From the NCBI GenBank assembly GCA_002840675.1, contig PHBR01000044.1, forward strand, positions 1-34,534: a stretch of DNA of 34,534 nt, read 5' to 3'. Under the pieces are notes generated by a model. It ran no database searches and had not been told where the DNA came from. It saw only the letters and a program-made list of their open reading frames with translations. Positions within the stretch are counted from its first letter, which is position 1, and each line of letters starts with the position of its first letter. Made by a program: the position numbers and the translations under genes. The DNA comes from Chloroflexi bacterium HGW-Chloroflexi-9 (lineage in GTDB: Bacteria; Chloroflexota; Dehalococcoidia; UBA2979). Below, in pieces: positions 7,448 through 13,783 of the stretch.

Positions 7448-8318
7448 CCGCACGCTGCGAGGCGGCTGGCGGCGGTTGCGACTGGCCGCCGTGGTGCTGG
7501 GCACGCTCACGCTGCTGTCCGTTTCCGCGACGGCGGTAGCCGCGACGCCGCCGGCGCTGGCCGCCTTCGTGGAGACCACGGGTAACCCTCCACAGGCCAC
7601 GTACGCGCGGCTGCGCATCCCGGCGATCGGTGTCGATGCAGCGGTCGCGTCCCACCTCGTGCCCGGCGGGGGAGGGGCACTCCCCGACCCCTACGGTCCG
7701 GCGGATGTCGCCTGGTACGACCTGCGCGAGTACCTGGGCCTCGGCGGCACACCCGGTGGTGGCGGCAACGCCGTCTTCTCCGGCCACATCAACTACAGCG
7801 CCAACGTCCCCTATGCCGGCGTCCGCTATCGCGGCCCCGGGGTCTTCGAGGGGCTGGACCGCATCAAGCAGGGCGACCTGGTAGAGGTGGTCCGCGGAGG
7901 CCAGACGTATACCTACGCCGTGTCGTGGATCCAGGTGCTGTCGGAGGAGTCGTCGCGCTGGGGCGACATGCTGACGGGCTCCGTGCCCGTGGACTCCGTC
8001 ACGCTGTTCACGTGCACCGGCGACTTCAACCCCCTCACCGCGGGGTACTCGCATCGCACGGTCGTGCGCGCGGAGCGTGCGGAGGGCACGGCACAGGTGG
8101 CGCGGCTCACGGCCGATGGCCGGTTTGGGGTGGGCATCTCCGGTGTCACCCATCCGGCGCTGGTCGCGCAGGCGCAGCCGTACGAGGTGAGCACCGTGTA
8201 TGCGCAGGATCCCGTCACGGGCAAGTGGCTGAGTTATCAGCCGGGAGCGCCGGCGTTCGCGAACACGCTGCTCGGACATCTCCGCGTCGATTCGGTCGTC
8301 ATCCTGAGGAAGCGGTAG
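7431..8318 (+). CDS. Sortase (class E/F-like) with C-terminal extension
   Basis: With the GTG at 7431 the product is 295 aa; GTG 7440 is an equally possible start, overlapping the previous stop as GTGTGTGA. An N-terminal basic patch and one hydrophobic segment (about residues 16-40) anchor it outside the membrane. The sortase core starts at YARLRIPAIGVDAAV. The catalytic trio is visible: His119 in FSGHINY, Cys195 in TLFTCTGDF and Arg209 in SHRTVV. Sortases join sorting-signal proteins to the cell wall or to each other. About 70 residues follow the catalytic Arg (DGRFGVGISG... to the end), more than usual. No LPxTG-type substrate is encoded in the window. Confidence 0.9.
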   Translation: MLSVCDRTLRGGWRRLRLAAVVLGTLTLLSVSATAVAATPPALAAFVETTGNPPQATYARLRIPAIGVDAAVASHLVPGGGGALPDPYGPADVAWYDLREYLGLGGTPGGGGNAVFSGHINYSANVPYAGVRYRGPGVFEGLDRIKQGDLVEVVRGGQTYTYAVSWIQVLSEESSRWGDMLTGSVPVDSVTLFTCTGDFNPLTAGYSHRTVVRAERAEGTAQVARLTADGRFGVGISGVTHPALVAQAQPYEVSTVYAQDPVTGKWLSYQPGAPAFANTLLGHLRVDSVVILRKR

Positions 8319-8321
8319 CCA

Positions 8322-9248
8322 ATGCGCGTCCTGGTCACTGGATCATCGGGCTTCGTCGGGAGCCACCTCGTCCGTCGCCTCGTGGCGGACGGGCACGAGG
8401 TCGCCGGGCTGGACATCGCGGAGCAGCGCCGCCCGTTCGAGGGCTACCGCGACATCCGCGCCGACATCCGCGACGACGCGGCGGTGACGCGCGCGCTGCA
8501 GGAGATCCGCCCGGAGGTGGTCTTCCACCTCGCGGCGCAGGTGTCCGTCTCCGTCTCCATGCGTGAGCCGCGGCTGGACATCGAGACGAACGTGCTGGCG
8601 ACGGTGCTGCTGGCGAACGCCGCCGCGGCCGCCGGTACCCGGCGGTTCGTCTTCACCTCCAGTGGCGGCGCCATGTTCGGCCAGCCGCCGGAGGTGCCGG
8701 CGACGGAAGCGACGCGGGTCGCGCCCGCCTCCTTCTACGGCGCGTCAAAGGTGGCCGCGGAGCGCTACCTCGCGATCATCGAGGCGGAGACGGGGATGTC
8801 GGTCGCCTCGGTACGCCCGTCCAATATCTACGGTCCCTGGCAGGACCCGCACGGCGAGGCGGGCGTGGTGGCGATTTTCGCGCAGCGGATGCTGCGCGGA
8901 CAGGACGTGACGATTTTCGCGCCCGGCACGGACACGCGTGACTACGTGTACGTCTCGGACGTGGTGGAGGCGCAGGTCGCCGCGGCGGCGGCGCCGAAGG
9001 GCGCCATGTGCCTGGTCGGCACCGGCGTGGAGACGAGCACGCGCGAGATCTTCGACTCGCTGGCCGCGCATTGCGGCTACGAGCGCCCGCCCGTCATGGG
9101 CCCGCGGCGCCCCGGCGACATCGAGCGGATCGCGCTCGACGCCTCGCTCGCGCGCGAGGTGTGGGGGTGGTCGCCGCGCGTGTCGCTGGACGAGGGGATG
9201 GGCTACACCGTCGCCGCGTTCCGCGGGGACTATGAGGCGGCGCACTAG
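8322..9248 (+). CDS. NAD-dependent epimerase/dehydratase (extended SDR)
   Basis: The 308-aa product has the Rossmann motif VTGSSGFVGSH (residues 5-15) and the TSSGGAMFGQP segment. The catalytic FYGASKVAAERYL supplies the Tyr and Lys of YxxxK, and VRPSNIYGPWQDP is the extended-SDR substrate segment. This layout is that of UDP-glucose 4-epimerase-like or dTDP-glucose dehydratase-like enzymes acting on nucleotide sugars for surface polysaccharide; the exact substrate cannot be read. It begins 3 nt after the sortase stop, so it belongs to the same transcript. Its TAG stop interlocks (CTAG) with the stop of the convergent selenoprotein gene. Confidence 0.9.
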   Translation: MRVLVTGSSGFVGSHLVRRLVADGHEVAGLDIAEQRRPFEGYRDIRADIRDDAAVTRALQEIRPEVVFHLAAQVSVSVSMREPRLDIETNVLATVLLANAAAAAGTRRFVFTSSGGAMFGQPPEVPATEATRVAPASFYGASKVAAERYLAIIEAETGMSVASVRPSNIYGPWQDPHGEAGVVAIFAQRMLRGQDVTIFAPGTDTRDYVYVSDVVEAQVAAAAAPKGAMCLVGTGVETSTREIFDSLAAHCGYERPPVMGPRRPGDIERIALDASLAREVWGWSPRVSLDEGMGYTVAAFRGDYEAAH

Positions 9249-10072
9249 CGTCGCCGGCGGCGCACCTTCGCCAGACCGGCCTGGATCAGATCCCGGTACT
9301 CCTCCGTGGAGCGACGGAGGCCCTCGACGTTGTCGAGGGTGATCGAGGCAGCGCGCATCGCCTCGAAGTAGAGCGCCAGCCGTTCGCCCTCCGGGAAGGC
9401 GTCCGGGTGGGTGGTGAGCCAGGTGCGTGCGTCCTCTTCTGACCAGAAGAGATTGTTGGTCCCTCAGGTGCCGCCGCGTAGCAGGTAGAGCGACTCCGGG
9501 TCGGTGCCCGCGACCTCGCCGCCATCGAAGCGCACCCGCATGCGCCGGTGCGTCTGGGTGCAGGCGTCCTCAATGGTGAGGCGGTGGTCGGGGTAGTTGC
9601 TGCTGACCAGCAGCAAGAAGTCCACCGCTCAGGGGACGTTGAACGCGGCCTCACCCTCCACGCGCACGGTGTGGAACTGCAGCCCGGTCCCTTCGAGGAA
9701 CCTCGACACGTCGTCCGCGATCCGGCCGCGGTGCAGGAACCCGGTGGCGGTGAGCACGCGCCGGGCGATGGAGGCGCCAGGGGCGTCCAGGCCCGCGCGG
9801 GTCAGCGCCTCGGTGAGCGGCACGCCGTCGAGGAGATGGCGCGCGACGACCTTTTCGTCCTCGGTGAGCGTCAGCGTGAGCGGGGTCGCTCCGTAGCCGG
9901 CGACCGGCTTCCACGCCGCCTTCGAGTGCTGGAGGACGGCGAGCAACCGCAGCCGCTGGGCGGTGTCGCGCGGCAGCCCGAGCGCTTCCTGCGCCTGCTG
10001 CACCGTGGACACGTCTAACTGGCGCCGCCATCGGCGCTTCAGCAGATCGAGCACGGCGCCGTCAGTCGTCAT
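9245..10072 (-). CDS. MerB-like organomercurial/organometal lyase selenoprotein with two UGA (Sec) codons
   Basis: Conventional translation stops after 147 codons at UGA 9631-9629. Reading that UGA and a second in-frame UGA (9466-9464) as selenocysteine gives one 275-aa protein ending at TAG 9247-9245. The join reproduces MerB: an N-terminal winged-helix-like part, then AFNVP-U148-AVD151 where MerB has AWC96-ALD99. Cys171 (EDACTQTH) aligns with structural Cys117, and GGT-U203-GTNNLFWSEEDARTWL aligns with the Cys159 segment. So both catalytic cysteines are Sec and the catalytic Asp is kept. MerB cleaves carbon-mercury bonds in the cytoplasm. Each UGA is followed 12 nt later by a perfect GGUC-loop hairpin. 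No merA or merR is adjacent. The ATG 10072 lacks a ribosome site; GATACT (10085-10080) seven nt upstream allows a leaderless start. Confidence 0.9.
9434..9451 (-). other. SECIS element for second UGA (Sec203)
   Basis: In the mRNA, 12 nt after the second UGA, CUCUUCU pairs with AGAAGAG in a perfect 7-bp stem closed by the tetraloop GGUC (DNA 9444-9441). A short stem with an apical GGUC loop 15-40 nt after UGA is the form of bacterial SelB-binding SECIS elements such as that of E. coli fdhF. Confidence 0.9.
9597..9616 (-). other. SECIS element for first UGA (Sec148)
   Basis: In the mRNA, 12 nt after the first UGA, UUGCUGCU pairs with AGCAGCAA in a perfect 8-bp stem closed by the tetraloop GGUC (DNA 9608-9605). 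Spacing and loop are identical to those of the second element. Confidence 0.92.
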
Positions 10073-10140
10073 GCCGGGCAGTATCCGCGAGTCGCACGGT
10101 GTCCGCACCCCGGCCCGTGCGGAGTGCGCAACGCGGGGCG

Positions 10141-10146
10141 TATGCT
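10141..10146 (+). promoter_or_regulatory. -10 hexamer of the carboxypeptidase gene
   Basis: TATGCT lies 29 nt before the ATG at 10176. The predicted leader of about 23 nt contains the GGTGGAG ribosome site. It shares the 103-nt gap with the start of the divergent selenoprotein gene. Confidence 0.45.
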
Positions 10147-10175
10147 GTTCCTCGGCGGGTGGGGTGGAGCCTTGT

Positions 10176-11654
10176 ATGCCGGGCGGTCGCACCTTCCGCG
10201 CGTCTGTTTTCGCGATCCTGCTCGTGGCGATGCTGCTCCCCCCGGGGCTCATCGGTCACCCGGCGTTCGCAGCCCCCGACACTGAGACCGGCCAGCAACG
10301 GATCGACGGCGAGCCGCTGGTTCCTGGCACGCTCGCGATCGTGAGAGGCGACGGCGATTGCCTGCGCGTGCGTGATACCCCCGGCCTGGCCGGGACCCGG
10401 ATCGACTGCATCCCGGATGGCGGGATCCTGACCGTCCTGCCCAATACGGCCGAGGTGGACGGCTACCGCTGGCAGTTCACCTCCTACCGCCAGACCACCG
10501 GCTGGGTCGCGGATGAGTTCCTGGAGCCTTACAACGGCCCGCCGCCGACTGATGGCTGCAGTGCCGCGTCCACGATTCAGCCCGGCTTCACTGGGGCCGC
10601 ACCGGCCGGGGGTGGCTTCGGGCTGGTCGTCTGGGGTGGTGGCACCACCGGCGGTATCCAGACGCTGGCCCTGTCGCAGGGCTGCCAGTTGCGGGCGGTG
10701 TGGGGCAACAGCCCTTCGGGCGGCCTCGTTGGCTACACCTTTGGCGCGCCGGACTTCGTGAACCGCAACTGGCTGGAGGCGTTCCCCGGGGGATCGATCT
10801 CCGCCGGCACGCCGCTGATGCTGGTCTGCCAGCCGCCCGGCTCCACGATCGCCTCCATCTCCTCGGTACCGCTGCCCGTGCCCACGCGGTCGGCGCCGCG
10901 GTTTAGCGGCAGCACGCCGGCGCCGGAGATCGATGCCCGTGCGGCGGTGATCATCGACGAGGCGTCCGGCGCGGTCCTCTTCGATCACAACGCCTACGAG
11001 GCGGTCCCCCCGGCGAGCCTGACCAAGATCGTCACCGCGGTGATCGCACTGGAGGCCGCGGACCCGGAGTCCTGGGTGCACGTCGCGGACGTGGACTACC
11101 GACAGATGCCGGGCAGCAGCGTGGTGGGGCTGGTCCCCGGCGACTGCTTCCGGCTGCGTGACCTCGTGTACGGGCTGATGTTGCCGTCCGGCAACGACGC
11201 CGCGCTCGCGATCGCCCGCTACCAGGCCGGAAGCGATGCGAGCTTCGTCCACCTGATGAACACGCTGGTGACCCGTATCGGACTCTCCTCCAGCCACTTC
11301 ACCGACCCGCACGGCCTCGGCAGCTCGGAGCACGTCATGTCGGCCTACGACGTGGCGATGGTCTCTCGCTATGCGATGACGCTGCCGATGTTCCGTCAGG
11401 TGGTCGCGGCGCGTTCGTGGACGGCGAGCGGCGACCGCGACCTCTCGATGCTGAACGTGAACTCCTTCGCCTCGCAGTACGCTGGCGGGGACGGCGTGAA
11501 GACCGGGTTCACGGAGGAGGCGGGCCGGACGCTCTCCGCCTCCGCCACGCGGGACGGGCACCGGCTCTACGTGGTGCTCCTGAACGCGCCCGACCGCTAC
11601 GGCGACGCCCGGGCGCTGCTGGACTGGGCCTTCGCGAACCACGCCTGGGAGTAG
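10176..11654 (+). CDS. D-alanyl-D-alanine carboxypeptidase (peptidase S11) with SH3-like domain
   Basis: The 492-aa exported enzyme trims the terminal D-Ala from peptidoglycan stem peptides. A signal peptide (about residues 1-32, VFAILLVAMLLPPGLIGHPAFA) is followed by a bacterial SH3-like domain (about 50-115, LRVRDTPGLAG to GWVADEFLEPY). A Gly-rich linker region comes next, and the S11 penicillin-binding fold starts near 250. The active-site motifs are Ser281-Leu-Thr-Lys284 (SxxK), Ser338-Gly-Asn (SxN) and Lys442-Thr-Gly (KTG). The SH3 domain presumably binds the wall. The GGTGGAG ribosome site six nt upstream fixes the ATG; the frame is open further upstream but without signal-peptide character. 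Confidence 0.94.
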   Translation: MPGGRTFRASVFAILLVAMLLPPGLIGHPAFAAPDTETGQQRIDGEPLVPGTLAIVRGDGDCLRVRDTPGLAGTRIDCIPDGGILTVLPNTAEVDGYRWQFTSYRQTTGWVADEFLEPYNGPPPTDGCSAASTIQPGFTGAAPAGGGFGLVVWGGGTTGGIQTLALSQGCQLRAVWGNSPSGGLVGYTFGAPDFVNRNWLEAFPGGSISAGTPLMLVCQPPGSTIASISSVPLPVPTRSAPRFSGSTPAPEIDARAAVIIDEASGAVLFDHNAYEAVPPASLTKIVTAVIALEAADPESWVHVADVDYRQMPGSSVVGLVPGDCFRLRDLVYGLMLPSGNDAALAIARYQAGSDASFVHLMNTLVTRIGLSSSHFTDPHGLGSSEHVMSAYDVAMVSRYAMTLPMFRQVVAARSWTASGDRDLSMLNVNSFASQYAGGDGVKTGFTEEAGRTLSASATRDGHRLYVVLLNAPDRYGDARALLDWAFANHAWE

Positions 11655-11707
11655 CGGGAACCGCCGAGCCACCTTGTACGTCATAACGACGTGTCGAGGA
11701 GGCAGCG

Positions 11708-12166
11708 GTGCATCAGGCGGTCAGGACGGCTTCATGCCGGATGGTTTCAGGGCGGCGAGCCGTCCGGTGGGCGGTCGGAGTGCTGGTCGCGCTTGCCGTG
11801 ACGATCGCGCTCGGCTGGACGCCGGTCGACATCGCGGAGGGCGACCCGGCGCCACCTGTGCCCCCGGCAGCCGCAGCGCAGGGGCTCCCGTACTTCTCGG
11901 TCGTGGAGGCGCAGGCGAGTGGCTTTGGTGAGCCGGTGCGCGTGCACGGCTTCATGGTCGTGAACGATGGCGAGATGCGCCTGTGCCAGGCGCTCGCGAA
12001 GTCGCTTCCGCCGCGCTGCGCCGGCGACTCGCTGCGGGTCATTGGCCTCGCACTGTCCGGCCTGCCGCTGGTCACGGTCGAGGGCACGACCTGGTCGACC
12101 GAGCCGCTCGACCTCATCGGTACGGTGTCGGATGGCGTGCTGACGGTCGCGCTCCGCCTCGGCTGA
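11708..12166 (+). CDS. Small membrane-anchored exported protein, function unknown
   Basis: The 152-aa product starts at GTG with GAGGAGG eight nt upstream. A basic N-terminus and one hydrophobic segment (about residues 21-38, WAVGVLVALAVTIALGW) are followed by an Ala/Pro linker (PAPPVPPAAAA). The soluble part, EPVRVHGFMVVNDGEMRLCQALAKSLPPRCAGDSLRVIGL, looks like a small beta-barrel (OB-like) with two Cys that could form a disulfide outside the cell. Similar LC-x-A-L-x(5)-PP-x-C patterns occur in uncharacterised actinobacterial proteins, from memory. No function is proposed. Its stop codon lies in the loop of a terminator hairpin. Confidence 0.75.
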   Translation: MHQAVRTASCRMVSGRRAVRWAVGVLVALAVTIALGWTPVDIAEGDPAPPVPPAAAAQGLPYFSVVEAQASGFGEPVRVHGFMVVNDGEMRLCQALAKSLPPRCAGDSLRVIGLALSGLPLVTVEGTTWSTEPLDLIGTVSDGVLTVALRLG

Positions 12167-12178
12167 CCGAGGCGGAGC
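12151..12178. terminator. Bidirectional hairpin terminator with stop codon in its loop
   Basis: Arms GCTCCGCCTCGG (12151-12162) and its exact complement (12167-12178) form a perfect 12-bp stem. The CTGA loop contains the TGA stop of the upstream gene. It serves both this gene and the convergent aminotransferase gene. Confidence 0.8.
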
Positions 12179-12188
12179 CACGCGCGGG

Positions 12189-13577
12189 CTAGAGGCCGAT
12201 CTCCGCCTCCAGGGCGGTGATCGTGCGGTCCAGCCCGTCCACCAGTTCATCCACCTCTTCGCGGTTGATGACCAGTGGCGGGGCGACCTGGATCGAGGCG
12301 CCCCCACGCGACAGGATGCCGTTCTCTTTCAGGAGCCGTGGCACCCGGTGTGAGAGGTCGTCGTCCGGGGTGAACTCCACGCCCGCGGCCGGGTCCTTCT
12401 TCATCTCGATCACCTGCATCAGCCCAATGCCTCGCGTCGCGGAGACAATGTGGTGGCGCGACTTCAGTTCGTCGAGTTGCGTCGTGAGGTACGTGCCCAC
12501 CTTCGCCGAGTTCTCGACGAGGTGCTCGCGCTGCATGATCTCGATGTTCGCGAGCGCCACCGCGCACGACACCGGGTGCGCACCGAAGGTGGAGCCGCCG
12601 ATGAAGGCGTCCTGCGGGCCGCCTCGGAAGCCCTCCGCGACCTTCTCGGTCGTGACCACGGCCGCGATCGGGGCGTAGCCGGAGGAGATCTGCTTGGCGA
12701 TGGTCATCAGGTCCGCCTGCACGTCGAAGTGCTCCATGGCGAACCAGGTGCCGGTGCGGCCGAAGCCGTTGATGACTTCGTCAACGATGAGCAGGATGCC
12801 GTACTTGTCGCACAGCGCCCGAATTGTCTGCCAGTACTGCTTCGAGGGTACGACCGAGCCGTTGGAGGTGGAGATCGGTTCGGTGATGAACGCGGCGATG
12901 GTCTCCGGCCGCTCCGAGATGATGAGCTGCTCCAGGTACTTGAGGCCGGCCGGCGTCTCACAACCCGGCAGGCATGTCTCGCCACAGCCGTTGCAGGCGA
13001 CGGCGGGCGCCTTCAGCGTCCCGGGCAGCAGCGGCTCGAACGGGGTCTTGTTGAGGGCGGTGGCGTTGTTCACCGAGAGCGCGCCGAGCGTCATGCCGTG
13101 GTACGAGCCGATGCGCGAGATGAACTTGTAGCGCTTCTGCTGGCCGCGGTTGTATTGCCACTGGCGCGCCATGCGCAGCGCGGTCTCCACCGCCTCCGCG
13201 CCGCCATTCACGAAGAACGTGCGCGTGAAGCCGGCCGGTGTGACCTCCGCGATCTTCGTGGCAAGGTCCACGGCGGGCATGGTGGCATACGCGAACGGGT
13301 TTGCGTACGCCATCTGCTCCATCTGTCGCTTCGCCACCTCCGCGAGTTCGCGCCGGCCGTGGCCGATGGCGACGACCCAGAGGCCGGACATTGCGTCGAT
13401 GTAGCGGCGGCCGTGGATGTCCGAAAGGTAGATGCCCTCGCCGCCGTCGATCACGGTGTAGGCGTCGTCCTGAGCGAGTTCGTTCTCCTGCTGGGTGTGG
13501 ATCCACAGGTGCTCGCGGCCGCGGCGGATGTAGTCCTCCACCGTGGCGTGGTCGAGTCCGGTACGCGTGTCGAGCAT
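12189..13577 (-). CDS. Class III aminotransferase (PLP-dependent)
   Basis: The 462-aa product is a fold-type I omega-aminotransferase. It has the N-terminal GEGIYLSDIHGRRYIDAMSGLW segment (quoted in part), FFVNGGAEAVETALRMAR for PLP-phosphate contact, and SYHGMTLGALS. LLIVDEVINGFGRTGTWFA supplies the Asp that pairs with the PLP nitrogen, and Lys295 in TIAKQISSGYAP is the Schiff-base Lys. Likely substrates are omega-amino acids, amines or beta-alanine with pyruvate; this is not resolved. An unusual Cys-rich insert, CNGCGETCLPGC (about residues 190-201), might bind a metal. AAGGAGG precedes the ATG. The promoter shares the phased operator of the nitrogen genes. Confidence 0.93.
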   Translation of the reverse strand: MLDTRTGLDHATVEDYIRRGREHLWIHTQQENELAQDDAYTVIDGGEGIYLSDIHGRRYIDAMSGLWVVAIGHGRRELAEVAKRQMEQMAYANPFAYATMPAVDLATKIAEVTPAGFTRTFFVNGGAEAVETALRMARQWQYNRGQQKRYKFISRIGSYHGMTLGALSVNNATALNKTPFEPLLPGTLKAPAVACNGCGETCLPGCETPAGLKYLEQLIISERPETIAAFITEPISTSNGSVVPSKQYWQTIRALCDKYGILLIVDEVINGFGRTGTWFAMEHFDVQADLMTIAKQISSGYAPIAAVVTTEKVAEGFRGGPQDAFIGGSTFGAHPVSCAVALANIEIMQREHLVENSAKVGTYLTTQLDELKSRHHIVSATRGIGLMQVIEMKKDPAAGVEFTPDDDLSHRVPRLLKENGILSRGGASIQVAPPLVINREEVDELVDGLDRTITALEAEIGL

Positions 13578-13602
13578 CTATAGCCTCCTTCGTGGCGTGC
13601 TG

Positions 13603-13634
13603 ATCCTACGACGCAGCTGTTACGCCCTCGTGGC
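13603..13634 (-). promoter_or_regulatory. Promoter with phased operator for the aminotransferase
   Basis: Reading leftward: GCCAC (13634-13630), 6 nt, GTAAC (13623-13619), 10 nt, -10 TAGGAT (13608-13603). Only two clear 5-mers are seen, but the 6- and 10-nt spacings match the other nitrogen promoters exactly. The leader is about 19 nt. Confidence 0.65.
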
Positions 13635-13719
13635 GCGTCGCTCGCCGGGGTATTGCGGAGGCATCGACGCGGTATGTCGGGCGGCCGCAGAGCCCTGGCG
13701 TGCAGAGCCACCGCAAGCA

Positions 13720-13746
13720 GAGGGGCCGCCCGCAGGGCGGCCCCTC
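13720..13746. terminator. Hairpin terminator after the peptide-binding protein gene
   Basis: A perfect 12-bp stem (13720-13731 with 13735-13746, core GGGGCCGCCC) has a 3-nt GCA loop. It lies 38 nt downstream of the stop of the minus-strand substrate-binding protein gene. The rest of the 206-nt gap up to 13577 holds only the aminotransferase promoter and operator. Confidence 0.8.
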
Positions 13747-13783
13747 CTGTCCTCGGACGGTCCGTTCGGACGGTGGAGTGCGG

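Noticed and set aside
9464-9631. Idea that the two UGA codons are nonsense mutations or sequencing errors in a merB pseudogene
   Set aside because: Both fall on catalytic Cys positions, both have a GGUC hairpin 12 nt downstream, and the rest of the frame is clean.
9286-9654. 122-aa minus-strand frame and other separate frames inside the selenoprotein region
   Set aside because: They are in other frames; the true coding frame is the one running through both UGA codons, where MerB similarity lies.
9963-10175. N-terminal extension of the D,D-carboxypeptidase
   Set aside because: It would overlap the start of the divergent selenoprotein gene and would bury the signal peptide; the ATG at 10176 has a ribosome site.
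11679-11697. ACGTC-ATAAC-GACGT inverted repeat before the 11708 gene as an operator
   Set aside because: The stem is only 5 bp and no second copy was found; too weak to call.
12450-13583. 377-codon plus-strand frame opposite the aminotransferase
   Set aside because: Low-complexity Arg/Leu/Asp/Val composition without a domain; a shadow of a confidently assigned gene.
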